DNA of 64,000 nt from Fabrea salina (lineage: Eukaryota; Ciliophora; Heterotrichea; Heterotrichida; Fabreidae). The DNA is taken from the NCBI GenBank assembly GCA_022984795.1, contig JALIHJ010000004.1, positions 248,001 through 312,000 of the forward strand. Reading direction: 5' to 3'. Below the pieces are notes generated by a model that did no database searches, was not told where the DNA came from, and saw only the letters and a list, made by a program, of their open reading frames with translations. This document shows, piece by piece, positions 15,406-24,510 of this stretch. Position 1 is the stretch's first letter; each line of letters starts with the position of its first letter. The translations under genes were made by a program, and so were the position numbers.

Positions 15406-17199
15406 ATGGACATTGAAGGTCGAATAGTCCTAAGCACAATTATACCTGACTCGGTAAACTTTGTGTTGTTTGGAGTTGAAGTATTTACTCCGTACTCGCG
15501 AACCATCCTCCGCAGACGCTATAGTGACTTTAAAAAGTTCCACTCAGAACTATGCTGCTTTGCTCACATGCGCTTTAAAGACAGAACTCTGTTAAGTTTA
15601 ATTCCCAAGTTCCCTCCCCAGCACCTGTTATCAATATCTACAGACCCAGCCTCCATAGAACAACGCAAGTCAGAACTCCACACTTACTTGCAAGGCATAC
15701 TTAAAATACTGAATTCACCCCAGTTCCACAAGTTCCTGCCTTGGATTAAGCTTATAAGGGATTTTTTGGAAATCGAAAGAATTCAGGCTCGGGAAGACGA
15801 GTATGCTAAAAAAATCCAAGAAGCCTACAGGGAGTGGCGCAAGTGGAAAAGGAACAGAATGCGTTTGGCCAAAGAGTTCCGCAGAAGGGGGTGGGTTGTG
15901 AACTTGGAAGAACTGCCTGACCAGTTGTTGCTGGAGTTGATGAGTTGGCTGCCACTTGAAGACTTAGTTATTGTAGCCAGAACCAACAAAAGGTGGTACG
16001 AGTTGTCCAAGCAGCCTATGCTTTGGACAACCCTGAACCTGTTTGAAGGCCAGTATTCCATACCAGACGAGTACTTTAAAAAAATCTGTGTGAGGTCTTG
16101 GCAGTTAAGTAGTTTAGACCTGCGTTTCTGCAGTCAAATCAACGCAAGCACTCTGTACGCAATAGCTCTGAACTGCAATCCTTTGACTTTGGAAGAACTT
16201 TACTTGGACGGTTGTGAAAACGTAGACGACTATGCTTTGAAAATGCTAGTGGAGAAGTTTCCCCAAGGAAAACCTAACAGCTTACTGAAACTAGAAGAAA
16301 ACGAAAACACAAACTACTACTCGTACATGAAAGACTTCGAACTGGATAAAGACTTAAAAGGCGGAGGCAGGGGGCTTAAGACCTTGAGCATTGCTGAGTG
16401 CAGGAAAATCACTGACACAGGGCTATCTTACTTGCGCAAACTCAAACGACTGAAATACTTGAACGTCTTAGGGTGCTTTTCTATTAACGATGAAGGAATT
16501 ACAATGCTAACTACTGAAACAAATAACTTGAAAGAACTGAATTTATCAGGAACAAGCATAACTAGGAACTCCCTTTACGCTATTAAAAACTGCTGTCCTA
16601 AGCTAAAATCTATTACCTTAAATGGCTGCAGACTCCTTAACCCTGAAGATGCTGAAATCTTTGGAAACATTCAGGTAGAACTCAACGATGATACTTTCAG
16701 GTTCCAGTTGTTTCCTTCTGAGTACACAAGTTTGCCCTCAGTGACTAGCAACATTTTAAGGACTCGGTCTTCTCTAGCTATTCAGCGAGTGTCTCAGTTT
16801 GTAATGCGCAAACTAAACCGAGAAGACATCGAAATAGACATACTGTACCACAAAGAAGTTCTAGGACCTTACTTGACTCTTGCAGACCTTATTCAAGACA
16901 ACGAGTTACTTACACTGCACTATCAACTCAAAGAAGAAACCAAAGCTATAGAAGAGCAACACGAAAAAGAAGGCTGGGTAGCATGGGTACCTGTGTGGGT
17001 CAACGACGCAGATGTAAATGCGTGCATGCGGTGTGCTCGGGAGTTTGGCTTGTGTTGGTGGAAGCACCACTGCAGGTACTGTGGCAAAGTAGTTTGTAGT
17101 GAATGTTCCAAAGCTAGAAGGTTCATTGAAAGTTTGGGGTTCATTAGCAAGAAAGTAAGGGTTTGCAGTCTGTGTGTCGCTATTCTTAAAGAAGAGTAA
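15406..17199 (+). CDS. PX - IQ - F-box - LRR - FYVE multidomain protein
   Basis: 597 residues, intronless. Domain order: PX (residues about 5-125; RRRYSDFKKFHSELC and HLLSISTDPASIEQRKSELHTYLQ), a basic IQ-like helix (IQEAYREWRKWKRNRMR), F-box (LEELPDQLLLELMSWLPLEDLVIVARTNKRWYELS), leucine-rich repeats of the F-box/AMN1 type (LSSLDLRFCSQINASTLYAIALNC, LKTLSIAECRKITDTGLSYL, LKELNLSGTSIT) and a C-terminal FYVE-type zinc finger (CMRCAREFGLCWWKHHCRYCGKVVCSECS...VRVCSLC; a WWKHHCRYCG variant of R+HHCR). PX and FYVE both bind phosphoinositides, notably PI3P, so this looks like an SCF receptor targeted to endosomal membranes. Confidence 0.9.
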   Translation: MDIEGRIVLSTIIPDSVNFVLFGVEVFTPYSRTILRRRYSDFKKFHSELCCFAHMRFKDRTLLSLIPKFPPQHLLSISTDPASIEQRKSELHTYLQGILKILNSPQFHKFLPWIKLIRDFLEIERIQAREDEYAKKIQEAYREWRKWKRNRMRLAKEFRRRGWVVNLEELPDQLLLELMSWLPLEDLVIVARTNKRWYELSKQPMLWTTLNLFEGQYSIPDEYFKKICVRSWQLSSLDLRFCSQINASTLYAIALNCNPLTLEELYLDGCENVDDYALKMLVEKFPQGKPNSLLKLEENENTNYYSYMKDFELDKDLKGGGRGLKTLSIAECRKITDTGLSYLRKLKRLKYLNVLGCFSINDEGITMLTTETNNLKELNLSGTSITRNSLYAIKNCCPKLKSITLNGCRLLNPEDAEIFGNIQVELNDDTFRFQLFPSEYTSLPSVTSNILRTRSSLAIQRVSQFVMRKLNREDIEIDILYHKEVLGPYLTLADLIQDNELLTLHYQLKEETKAIEEQHEKEGWVAWVPVWVNDADVNACMRCAREFGLCWWKHHCRYCGKVVCSECSKARRFIESLGFISKKVRVCSLCVAILKEE

Positions 17200-17214
17200 T
17201 GAGAAAATAATTAG

Positions 17215-17562
17215 TTATTCGGGTTCTAAGAAACCCTTTAAAGGAGTCTTTTCAACTACTTGGCTGGCATTTTCGTAGATAAGCTCAAAGGTTTTTTCTT
17301 CAATGAACTCAGCACCTTTGTAGTTACTGTGAGTCATCCACAAACAGAAAAGGGTTTTCAAAACAGTGTAAAACGAGAACCTACGTAAAAATTACTCAGC
17401 CAGCCACCAAAACAAACTCATTTCTAAGTAAGTAAGCAACCCCAACAACACCCAGTAACTCATCCAAAGTCTATCGAATTCTCTTTTTTGGATGCTTTCG
17501 AAAGTCTGAATTAAAGGGTAAACCCAGCACACCCCCAAACTTGCCAAGCAAACAAAGTTCAT
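17215..17562 (-). CDS. REEP/TB2/HVA22-like ER membrane-shaping protein, one 15-nt intron
   Basis: 110 residues after removing the intron at 17381-17395 (GTAATTTTTACGTAG, phase 2). Unspliced, the locus has no long frame. The product follows the TB2/DP1/HVA22 pattern: YPLIQTFESIQKREFDRLWMSYWVLLGLLTYLEMSLFWWLAEFSFYTVLKTLFCLWMTHSNYKGAEFIEEK. The hairpin hydrophobic segments and the WMxYWVLxGLLTxLE motif are typical. These proteins shape ER tubules. Convergent with the PX/FYVE gene (stops 15 bp apart). Confidence 0.85.
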
Positions 17563-17573
17563 TTATAACATAT

Positions 17574-18071
17574 TTAATTAACCAGTTTTTCAAAGACTTC
17601 TGGCACTCTATCCAAACCCTCTCTGCAGTAACTCCAAAGCATTATCGCCTGGTTACTCCAGAAATCTTTGTGAGTCTCTTTGTTTTCAATATTCAAAAAC
17701 ACCAAAAACCCCAAACCCATAAAAAGCAAAGCTTTGCCCCACCTCTTCAGTAAACCTACAAAGTACTTGAACACTGCAAAAGGCAAAATGCACAAGTAGT
17801 AAATACTTACAACCAAAAGCGAAAGGTCTCCTAAGTCACCTATAAGTGCTAAGACCCCTACATGCCTTGACAACTCTAAGTCTCTTAAAACTAAGTTTAA
17901 AGCAGCTTGCAAACTAGGAGTGCTCTTAAGTACACTTCGAAGAGGACTAAGTTGACTAAGCCAAAGCTTAGGACACTCTTCAGAGCCTTCACTGCACTCA
18001 AGCATAGCTAAGTGACTGGTCAGCACAATCAAAGCTAAGTGGACCCAGCTTAGAAGTTTCAAACACTCCAT
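17574..18071 (-). CDS. Hypothetical membrane protein with signal peptide
   Basis: 165 residues. An N-terminal hydrophobic segment (LLSWVHLALIVLTSHLAML) with a downstream Cys-rich stretch (ECSEGSEECPKLW) looks like a signal peptide and lumenal part; two more hydrophobic segments follow (LSLLVVSIYYLCILPFAVF and KALLFMGLGFLVFLNI). No family recognised. Same strand as the REEP-like gene and only 11 bp upstream of its start, so the two may be co-regulated. Confidence 0.65.
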   Translation of the reverse strand: MECLKLLSWVHLALIVLTSHLAMLECSEGSEECPKLWLSQLSPLRSVLKSTPSLQAALNLVLRDLELSRHVGVLALIGDLGDLSLLVVSIYYLCILPFAVFKYFVGLLKRWGKALLFMGLGFLVFLNIENKETHKDFWSNQAIMLWSYCREGLDRVPEVFEKLVN

Positions 18072-18073
18072 AT

Positions 18074-19846
18074 TTATATTAAAGAATTCTTTCTAAAGAA
18101 GCTACTCGGAATTTCTACGGTAACTTCTTCTTGTTGGTCACTTAGCCAGTCTTCATCCAGCAAGTCCATTAAAGAAATTCTGTTACTTGGGTTCCTAGTC
18201 AGCAAAGCCTTCAAAACCTTTTTGGCCTCACTTGACACGCCAGACCAAATCATTCCGTCAAAGTTAACGTTCCTTTTTAAGATTCCGTTGATCACGTCTT
18301 GCTCGTCCTTCCCATTAAAAGGCATTCGTCCACTAAGCAGAATGTGAGCTACCACTCCAAGTCCCCAAGCGTCCACTGACTCTCTATAAGGAATTTTCGA
18401 AAGGAGTTCTGGAGCTGCGTACTTAAGAGTCCCAACAGTATCCATAGAGGTTTGTCCTGGGCCTAGCATGCAAGACAAGCCAAAATCGATTATTTTAGCT
18501 TTAAGTCTGTTTTTGTGTGTGGCTACCAAAACATTTTCTAGTTTGATGTCTCTGTGAATTATTCCGTATGAGTGCAAGTAGTTAAGTCCAGCTGCAATGT
18601 CCCTTACTAAGTCGCATGCCGTAGCTTCAGGGATCTTAAAGTCCCTTTCTTGCATGTAGCTGAATAAAGTGCCTTCTGGAAGGTACTCTGTAACTAAGTA
18701 TATGGTAGAAGGGGTTTCGTAGAAGTCTATAAGGTTGAGTAGGCTTTCATGCTTGCATAGCTTAAGAATTGAGATTTCTTTGCGGATTCTAGTTTCAGAC
18801 CGGTCATCTAAAGGTTCTTTAGCTATGATTTTAACAGCAACCCGTTCTTTAGTTTTAAGGTTCTCTGCAAGTTTAACTTTGCCGTAAGCTCCTTTTCCAA
18901 TAGACTCGAGTAGTTTGTAGTCCTGAACTATGTCTTTGAACCCTATATTTTTTTTAATGAATCCAATCCACTCGTCTATGGTTTCTTCGTTGTCTGCTTT
19001 AAAGGAGTAACTCAACTTGGAGTTCCTGAGTTCAAAAGTGAATTCGTTCAGTTTAGCAACATACAGATCCTTAATTAGAATCATTCCGTAAGGACTCTGA
19101 CTTTCAGTTGGAAAGTAGTACAAAGCTTGGTTTTTCAGCACAAACTTGTAAGTTCTTTTCTTGAACCTCAGGATTCCTGAGTAAATGCTTTGTTTGCTGA
19201 GTTCTTTTTCAAAAAAGACTTCTTCTATAAAAGGAGGCAACGAGCTTAGAATGCTTTGCAAAATAACTCTGCCTATTTCAGGCTGGAACAAAAGCACCTC
19301 GGTGAAGTCTTCAAGCCTAATAAAGTCCCTTCCTCCTAGAAGGGAATTAGCTTTGGACTGAATGTCCCAGTCTTTCAGAAGAACTTCTCCACACCGAGGA
19401 CACTTTTCAGGCAAGTAAGCCAGGATGTACAGAATTTCTTCACTTGAGATGTAGCCGTTCTTCCCGAAGTCAAATATTTTAAAAAGCAGTTCTGACAAAG
19501 AATCAAGAGGCCCTTTGTAAAGGGTTACTATTCCATTCAAAAAGTCCCGAGCGTCCAATAGGTCATCGTCGTTCTCATCAAGTGCAGTGAACAGTTGTTC
19601 TCCAAAGAGCCCTGGCAATTCTGTGAACCTAAAGAATACGTCTCTAAGTATTCCTGGAGGAGTGCTTCCAGAGCGGCTTTCTAGTTCCTTAAAGACCTTT
19701 TTGAGTTTCCTCCTTTCTTGTATTGAGCTTTTAGCTGTCTCCTTTTTTAGTTTAGAACGAATTTTTAGGTTTGAAAGGGAGCTATGACACATATTTAGTT
19801 TCTGCCGAATTATTATTATGTTTGTGGCAAAGAACTTGGTAATCAT
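18074..19846 (-). CDS. EF-hand / PH / CAMK-type protein kinase
   Basis: 590 residues from the ATG at 19846; an ATG at 19792 (MCHSSLSNLK) preceded by an AT-rich leader is an equally good start and would give 572. An EF-hand pair (DENDDDLLDARDF and DFGKNGYISSEE) is followed by a PH domain (YSGILRFKKRTYKFVLKNQALYYFP...ADNEETIDEWIGFI) and a kinase domain with all motifs: GKGAYGKVKLA, VAVKII, HRDIKLENV, IDFG, APELL, and DAWGLGVVAHILLSGRMPF. The activation loop and kinase C-lobe are CAMK-like. The N-terminal EF-hands suggest calcium control and PH membrane recruitment. EF-hands before the kinase reverse the CDPK order. Confidence 0.88.
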   Translation of the reverse strand: MITKFFATNIIIIRQKLNMCHSSLSNLKIRSKLKKETAKSSIQERRKLKKVFKELESRSGSTPPGILRDVFFRFTELPGLFGEQLFTALDENDDDLLDARDFLNGIVTLYKGPLDSLSELLFKIFDFGKNGYISSEEILYILAYLPEKCPRCGEVLLKDWDIQSKANSLLGGRDFIRLEDFTEVLLFQPEIGRVILQSILSSLPPFIEEVFFEKELSKQSIYSGILRFKKRTYKFVLKNQALYYFPTESQSPYGMILIKDLYVAKLNEFTFELRNSKLSYSFKADNEETIDEWIGFIKKNIGFKDIVQDYKLLESIGKGAYGKVKLAENLKTKERVAVKIIAKEPLDDRSETRIRKEISILKLCKHESLLNLIDFYETPSTIYLVTEYLPEGTLFSYMQERDFKIPEATACDLVRDIAAGLNYLHSYGIIHRDIKLENVLVATHKNRLKAKIIDFGLSCMLGPGQTSMDTVGTLKYAAPELLSKIPYRESVDAWGLGVVAHILLSGRMPFNGKDEQDVINGILKRNVNFDGMIWSGVSSEAKKVLKALLTRNPSNRISLMDLLDEDWLSDQQEEVTVEIPSSFFRKNSLI

Positions 19847-19863
19847 AACGAATTCTAATAATT

Positions 19864-20574
19864 ATGTCCTTCGAGTGTAAAATTTCACCGGTAAATAACG
19901 ACCACTCTCCCGAAACCACTGTGTCGCAAGTACTGACTGGAGACATTCACTCCACTCTAGACACTGGCATGCCCGACACCTTTATAAAGGTAGAAACTGG
20001 GGAGTCTGAATTCCACCAACTCGTCTTTCCAAAAGCTGACTACTCCTCAGTACTCGCTTACACAAGCTTTTCTTGGAGAGAGACTTCTACTTTGTGCAAT
20101 TCCCAAAAAGTCCCCGTTCCAACTGAGTTTAACTACACACTAAGCAACTACCAAAACACCTTCCTCGAAGAAGCAATAAGCCAAACAGAAATCCAAGAAT
20201 TCTGCAGAAAACTCAGCAGGGCTTTGCAGACAGGTGTTTTGGAACCCATGAAGCCTATACTAGTTGTTTGGGAAGCCATCAAAAAACTTTCGGTGCTTTT
20301 GTTTTTGGCTTTTTGGGTTGTTGCAATTGTAAGTATGCTTAAAGGTTACCAAGTGCTGTTAGTGGTATTCTTGGTAGTTCCAGTTTTATGGGTAGTGTTT
20401 GTGTTTTTCTTTCTCGATCCACTTGTTTACAGGCGCTTCACAAGTAAGGCTTCTGGATACTTAGTAAACTTGGTTCACCAAGAAAAAGCCAAACTGTGGT
20501 CCAGGGGAATCCTAGTGAGACCAGGGAATTGTGCTTCCTTTTTGTTATTTAAAAAACTACAACCACCTCTGTAA
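19864..20574 (+). CDS. Hypothetical two-TM membrane protein
   Basis: 236 residues. A polar N-terminal half (residues 1-135) is followed by two close hydrophobic helices (LSVLLFLAFWVVAIVSML and VLLVVFLVVPVLWVVFVFFFL) forming a hairpin, then a basic tail (KAKLWSRGILVRPGN). The hairpin of about 50 residues near the C-terminus could be reticulon-like, but no family motif is evident. Confidence 0.65.
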   Translation: MSFECKISPVNNDHSPETTVSQVLTGDIHSTLDTGMPDTFIKVETGESEFHQLVFPKADYSSVLAYTSFSWRETSTLCNSQKVPVPTEFNYTLSNYQNTFLEEAISQTEIQEFCRKLSRALQTGVLEPMKPILVVWEAIKKLSVLLFLAFWVVAIVSMLKGYQVLLVVFLVVPVLWVVFVFFFLDPLVYRRFTSKASGYLVNLVHQEKAKLWSRGILVRPGNCASFLLFKKLQPPL

Positions 20575-20585
20575 TCATAGTGTAA

Positions 20586-21467
20586 ATGGAGTATCTTAAC
20601 TGTGGAGACGTTAACAACTATCAAATACTATCCCAAATAGGCAATGGAACATATGGAGAAGTGTATCTTGCCAAAGACACTCTGACTAACAGTTCTGTTG
20701 CTCTCAAAAAGTTCAAATGCGACCTTAGAAACGAAGGGTTTTCTCCAAGCATACTAAGAGAAATAAGCACAGTATCCGAACTTAACCACTTCAACATAGT
20801 CAACATGTCCAATGTTTGCTGGGACCAACAAAACGCCTTTCTGGCCCTAGAAAGCATGCCCCACGATCTGTCCGCTTACCTCCAAAAGCACTCACCACTT
20901 CCAGTCTACTTAGTTAAAAAGTTCATCAAACAAATCCTTTCAGGCCTGAATCACATGCACAACAACAGACTTATGCACAGAGACCTTAAACCCAACAACA
21001 TCCTAGTTACTTCCAACCTTGACATCAAAATAAGCGACTTTGGACTTGCACGGGAGTTTAAAAGCAAACCGAGTCCTTACACTCCTGTAGTCCAAACATT
21101 ATGGTACAGAGCCCCAGAAGTGCTGCTAGGTGCTTTTAAGTACTCAGAAAAGGTTGACATGTGGTCTGTTGGCTGTATCTTTGCTGAGTTACTTAGAGGC
21201 CAGCCAGTGTTTGCAGGTTGTTCTTGCATTGACCAGCTTTGGAAGATCTTCAGGGTCCTAGGCACTCCAAGCCCCGAAGAGTGGCCTCAAGTAGCTAGTT
21301 GCAGTTTTTACAGTCAGGATTTTCCTTTCTTCGAAAGAGTTAATTTGGAAGCGTTGTTTCCAGAGTTGGACTCTATAGGACTGGACCTTATGTGCAAGCT
21401 CTTAACATACAACCCAGCTTTGCGGATTGACTCAGCTTCAGCACTTAAGCATCCTTTCTTAATTTGA
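20586..21467 (+). CDS. Cyclin-dependent kinase
   Basis: 293 residues, the usual CDK length with no extensions. P-loop GNGTYGEVYLA, ALKKF lysine, a divergent PSTAIRE helix (FSPSILREIS), catalytic loop HRDLKPNNI, DFGLAREF, T-loop ending YTPVVQTLWYRAPEVLLG, and the SVGCIFAELLRGQPVF and GTPSPEEWP signatures. The PSTAIRE variant and NGDL differences suggest a non-cell-cycle or CDK10/11-like member; I do not assign a subtype. Ends in TGA. Confidence 0.92.
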   Translation: MEYLNCGDVNNYQILSQIGNGTYGEVYLAKDTLTNSSVALKKFKCDLRNEGFSPSILREISTVSELNHFNIVNMSNVCWDQQNAFLALESMPHDLSAYLQKHSPLPVYLVKKFIKQILSGLNHMHNNRLMHRDLKPNNILVTSNLDIKISDFGLAREFKSKPSPYTPVVQTLWYRAPEVLLGAFKYSEKVDMWSVGCIFAELLRGQPVFAGCSCIDQLWKIFRVLGTPSPEEWPQVASCSFYSQDFPFFERVNLEALFPELDSIGLDLMCKLLTYNPALRIDSASALKHPFLI

Positions 21468-21488
21468 ATAATCAGTTATAAAACTCAA

Positions 21489-22058
21489 ATGGACAAAAAA
21501 TCTCCTGACGAGCTTCTAGAAGAGGTCGAGATCTACCCAGCAGAACGAGAAGCCCTTGACAGAGTCTTCAGGACCTTTGTGAGCAAGTCAGACGACCCCC
21601 GGGCGATAGAGCGGTGTGAAAAGTTCGGCTGGCAAGAAGTGTACCGGATTCTGCGAGACTTGGGGTGTAATCAAAACAAACAAGAAGTGCAGTTAATGAT
21701 TTGGGAAGTAGACGAAGACCTAGACGGGTACGTGTCACGGGAGGAGTTCGAGATAATGTTCAAGAGGTGTGTCACAGACGTAACTGGCTTGGAACCTAGG
21801 AAGCTGTTTAACTTAGTGCGGTTTATGATGTTTGACAAAACAAACTCAGGAAAAGTGACTGAAGAAGACACCTTAGAACTTATTTTCGTAAGGTACGGAA
21901 GAGACACCTTAGAACAAGAAGTGCAGTCTTTGTTTGGCAACCAACAACATACTCCTGACGGCCAAGAAAAAAGCATTTCTTTTTCAGAGTACTTGGAACA
22001 AATCAACCAACGCGAAATCGGCAAAAGGAAGAAAAAGATCTCTAAAAAGGCCAGGTAA
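21489..22058 (+). CDS. EF-hand protein
   Basis: 189 residues with EF-hand-type helices. The best loop is DEDLDGYVSREE in the second hand; another is DKTNSGKVTEED. Arrangement and N-terminus (AEREALDRVFRTFVSKSDD...GWQEVYRILRDLGCNQNKQEVQLMIWEVDE) resemble four-hand calmodulin-like proteins with hand 1 degenerate. The C-terminus is strongly basic (GKRKKKISKKAR). Confidence 0.85.
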   Translation: MDKKSPDELLEEVEIYPAEREALDRVFRTFVSKSDDPRAIERCEKFGWQEVYRILRDLGCNQNKQEVQLMIWEVDEDLDGYVSREEFEIMFKRCVTDVTGLEPRKLFNLVRFMMFDKTNSGKVTEEDTLELIFVRYGRDTLEQEVQSLFGNQQHTPDGQEKSISFSEYLEQINQREIGKRKKKISKKAR

Positions 22059-22091
22059 GCCTACTAACATAATTGGATTTATTTACTAATG

Positions 22092-22634
22092 CTATGATAA
22101 AGGTGAATAGTTATATTCAGCTTTGTTATGCATGATGAGTTCTCCGTCCACGAAGTAAAAGCTGTCAGACTTGGTTTCCCAAGGGTTGGCAATCATCTGC
22201 CTCTCTAGGTCTTCGTCGAGTTCTGGTATTTCGTAAATGATCTCCCAAGTGTTTTTGGTGTTGGGCATACAAAATTCCAAGTTGAAGTCGAAGTTCTTTA
22301 GAAGAGTGTTCCGGAAGTAGTGCCTTTCAATCATGCGGAAGTTCTTCAAGGGCTGACTGCCTACTTTGAACTCTATTGTTGAGCCCACTGCTCTTAGTTT
22401 AAGGAAGTCAGGGCCTAGGTGGTACCTAATGGTTCTTACAGAGTCGTCTTCAGGCACTTCGTCTGTGCTTTCAGATTCATCTGCTGCTACTTCAAACAGC
22501 ACAGTGCCGCTCTCGAGGTCCCTTACTTTAAAGTACACGAACTCCACTCCGTACTTGTTTGCGGAAAGCGGGCAAAGAAATTCCTGCGTAGCTTCTGTGA
22601 GGCTTTGCACGTATTCTGGAGTTATCTCTTCCAT
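22092..22634 (-). CDS. UNC119-like lipid-cargo solubilising factor
   Basis: 180 residues with the UNC119/PDE6D (GMP-PDE delta) beta-sandwich pattern: ITPEYVQSLTEATQEFLCPLSANKYGVEFVYFKVRDLESGTVLFEV, VRTIRYHLGPDFLKLRAVGSTIEFKVGSQPLKNFRMIERHYFRN, LLKNFDFNLEFCMPNTKNTWEIIYEIP and NPWETKSDSFYFVDGELIMHNKAEY. UNC119 extracts N-myristoylated proteins from membranes and delivers them to cilia under ARL3 control. Full length for the family. Confidence 0.93.
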   Translation of the reverse strand: MEEITPEYVQSLTEATQEFLCPLSANKYGVEFVYFKVRDLESGTVLFEVAADESESTDEVPEDDSVRTIRYHLGPDFLKLRAVGSTIEFKVGSQPLKNFRMIERHYFRNTLLKNFDFNLEFCMPNTKNTWEIIYEIPELDEDLERQMIANPWETKSDSFYFVDGELIMHNKAEYNYSPLS

Positions 22635-22660
22635 TTAGTTTATTAATGGAATACAATGAA

Positions 22661-23971
22661 CTAAACTCTTCTTTTGAGTGTGGGCGAAGGAACTCGAGGT
22701 TTAACTTCTCTTTTGATAGGCGTTTTGTTGGAGTCCCTGAGGAGCTTGAGTGAGTTTTCGATGTTGGTGTCTAGTTTTTTGCTGGGTGAGACTACAGAAG
22801 ACTTTTTTCTGTGGTTGACTTTAGCTGGGGAGGATTTTTCGTTTTTCAAGTTAGACTTTAAAAAACTCTCTAACTTAACGTTGCCTAAGTGAGTTTGCAC
22901 TAGAATCTCGTCTTTGCTTTTGACTAGGCGTATGTACTTTTGGTTGAACTGGTAAATGTTTTCCTTGACTTTTTTCAAGTAGTTTTGTAGGCCTTTTTTG
23001 TTCAGGAATGCTTTCACTTCTTGGTCTAAAGAGTCTTCTTTGTTTAGTTTGTTGAACATGTTTTGCAGGTCTTCGAACTCGCGTTTAAGGGCTTCTAGAG
23101 AAGACCTTAAGTACAGGTTTTCTGAAACGAGGGTGCTTTCTGCTTTAGGAGGACTGCTTTCAAGCTCAGTTAGCACTGAGGATTTGCTCATATTCTGGCG
23201 TTGTTGTTGGAGTTTCTGGATTCTTGAGTCGTAAAAACTAGAGTCTATGCTGCCGTTTGGTACAGAGGAAAGTTCTTTTTGGAGTTGGTTGACTTTAGTT
23301 TCTAAAGCTTCCTTAGCTTTAGTAGCGGTTTGGAGGGTTTCTTTGGTTTCTTGTAATTCTGAAGCTAACCTGGAGTTTTCTTCTTGGGACTCCTTAAGTT
23401 TCTTTTCAAGGACTTCAAAGCTGTTTTCGACCCTTGTGCTTTCTTCTTGGAGGTAAGTTTCGGGTTCTTCAGGTTCTTCGAACTCTTGAACTTCTTGAAG
23501 CTCTCTGTCTGTGATCCAGGTTTCTTGTGGAGTTTCTTCGAGTTTTTTTGAAAAAAGCTTGATTTCAGGCATGAACCTCATGGTTTCTGGAGACTCAGTT
23601 TCCATAAGTATTTCTTCAGAGTCTGAGTTGTGTTGTTTTGCTTTGTTGAGGAAAACCAAAACTCTAAACCCGTGGACTTCTTTTAGTTGGTGAAGGAAAT
23701 CCGCTTCGTATTCTTTGTACAGAGGAAGCCACTGGAAGCCTTCTCTAGGAAGTATTTGGGTGTTCAAGGAGACACTTCCTTTAATTTCTTCGTTTTTCTT
23801 AACAACAATTTTGAGTTTGCGCCCTTTCACAGTTAAGCGATTTTCTTCTTTATTGGGACTCAAAGAGTTGATTACTTTTTTCAAGCAGTAGTCTTCCCAG
23901 ATGTAGTAACTCAGTTCCTGGGACTCTTCACTGACTTCACTTTTGACCACTGTGAGTTCTAAAGGGTTCAT
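22661..23971 (-). CDS. Long coiled-coil protein with beta-rich N-terminus
   Basis: 436 residues. The first 130 residues (LTVKGRKLKIVVKKNEEIKGSVSLNTQILP) look like a compact beta domain, possibly C2-like. From about residue 165 it is coiled coil (SFEVLEKKLKESQEENSRLASELQETKETLQTATKAKEALETKVNQLQKEL), ending in a basic Ser/Pro-rich tail (REVKPRVPSPTLKRRV). No specific family recognised. Confidence 0.78.
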   Translation of the reverse strand: MNPLELTVVKSEVSEESQELSYYIWEDYCLKKVINSLSPNKEENRLTVKGRKLKIVVKKNEEIKGSVSLNTQILPREGFQWLPLYKEYEADFLHQLKEVHGFRVLVFLNKAKQHNSDSEEILMETESPETMRFMPEIKLFSKKLEETPQETWITDRELQEVQEFEEPEEPETYLQEESTRVENSFEVLEKKLKESQEENSRLASELQETKETLQTATKAKEALETKVNQLQKELSSVPNGSIDSSFYDSRIQKLQQQRQNMSKSSVLTELESSPPKAESTLVSENLYLRSSLEALKREFEDLQNMFNKLNKEDSLDQEVKAFLNKKGLQNYLKKVKENIYQFNQKYIRLVKSKDEILVQTHLGNVKLESFLKSNLKNEKSSPAKVNHRKKSSVVSPSKKLDTNIENSLKLLRDSNKTPIKREVKPRVPSPTLKRRV

Positions 23972-23992
23972 TTAATTTAAATCAATATGAAG

Positions 23993-24436
23993 TTAAAGCA
24001 TAGTGTTTATTTGTTTTATTGCTTTTTCCACGTCTTCTACTCTTTGTGAGATTTCAGCTACTTCGGAGTGTAAGCTGTTGAGGACTTTGAGTAACTCTGG
24101 GTTCCTGCCTTGCTTCAGGTGGTTTAGTTCTTCTTGCAGTTGAGTTATTAAGTCTTCGTAGTAAACTCTTTGTTTCACGTTTTTATTGAGTAGTTCTTTG
24201 TACTTGGCTCTTAGTTTTCGGGACTTTTGGTACTCGTAAAGGTCTACTTTGGGTCGTTGGACTTCAGGAGTAAGTGCAACTTGGGTGTTTCTCAGGTTCA
24301 GTTCTGAATTCCCATTATTAAGGTCTAGACTCCTTCTATTGGTGGACTTTTGCACTCTCAAATTGCTTCGGCTCTTGGGAGGCGATACTTTGCATCTAGG
24401 GACCTTTTTAGTATGATTCATAATTGCTGATTGCAT
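23993..24436 (-). CDS. Small coiled-coil protein
   Basis: 147 residues from ATG 24436 (a second ATG at 24421 gives MNHTKKVPRC). A basic N-terminal third (PPKSRSNLRVQKSTNRRS) is followed by helices (YEYQKSRKLRAKYKELLNKNVKQRVYYEDLITQLQEELNHL and a C-terminal heptad segment SLHSEVAEISQRVEDVEKAIKQI). No family assigned. Confidence 0.65.
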   Translation of the reverse strand: MQSAIMNHTKKVPRCKVSPPKSRSNLRVQKSTNRRSLDLNNGNSELNLRNTQVALTPEVQRPKVDLYEYQKSRKLRAKYKELLNKNVKQRVYYEDLITQLQEELNHLKQGRNPELLKVLNSLHSEVAEISQRVEDVEKAIKQINTML

Positions 24437-24510
24437 AAGCTCTATTAATTTCTTAGAACAACTAATTGCAGCTAGAGTAATTGCCAGCCAGTAGTAGTTA
24501 ATAAAATTAA

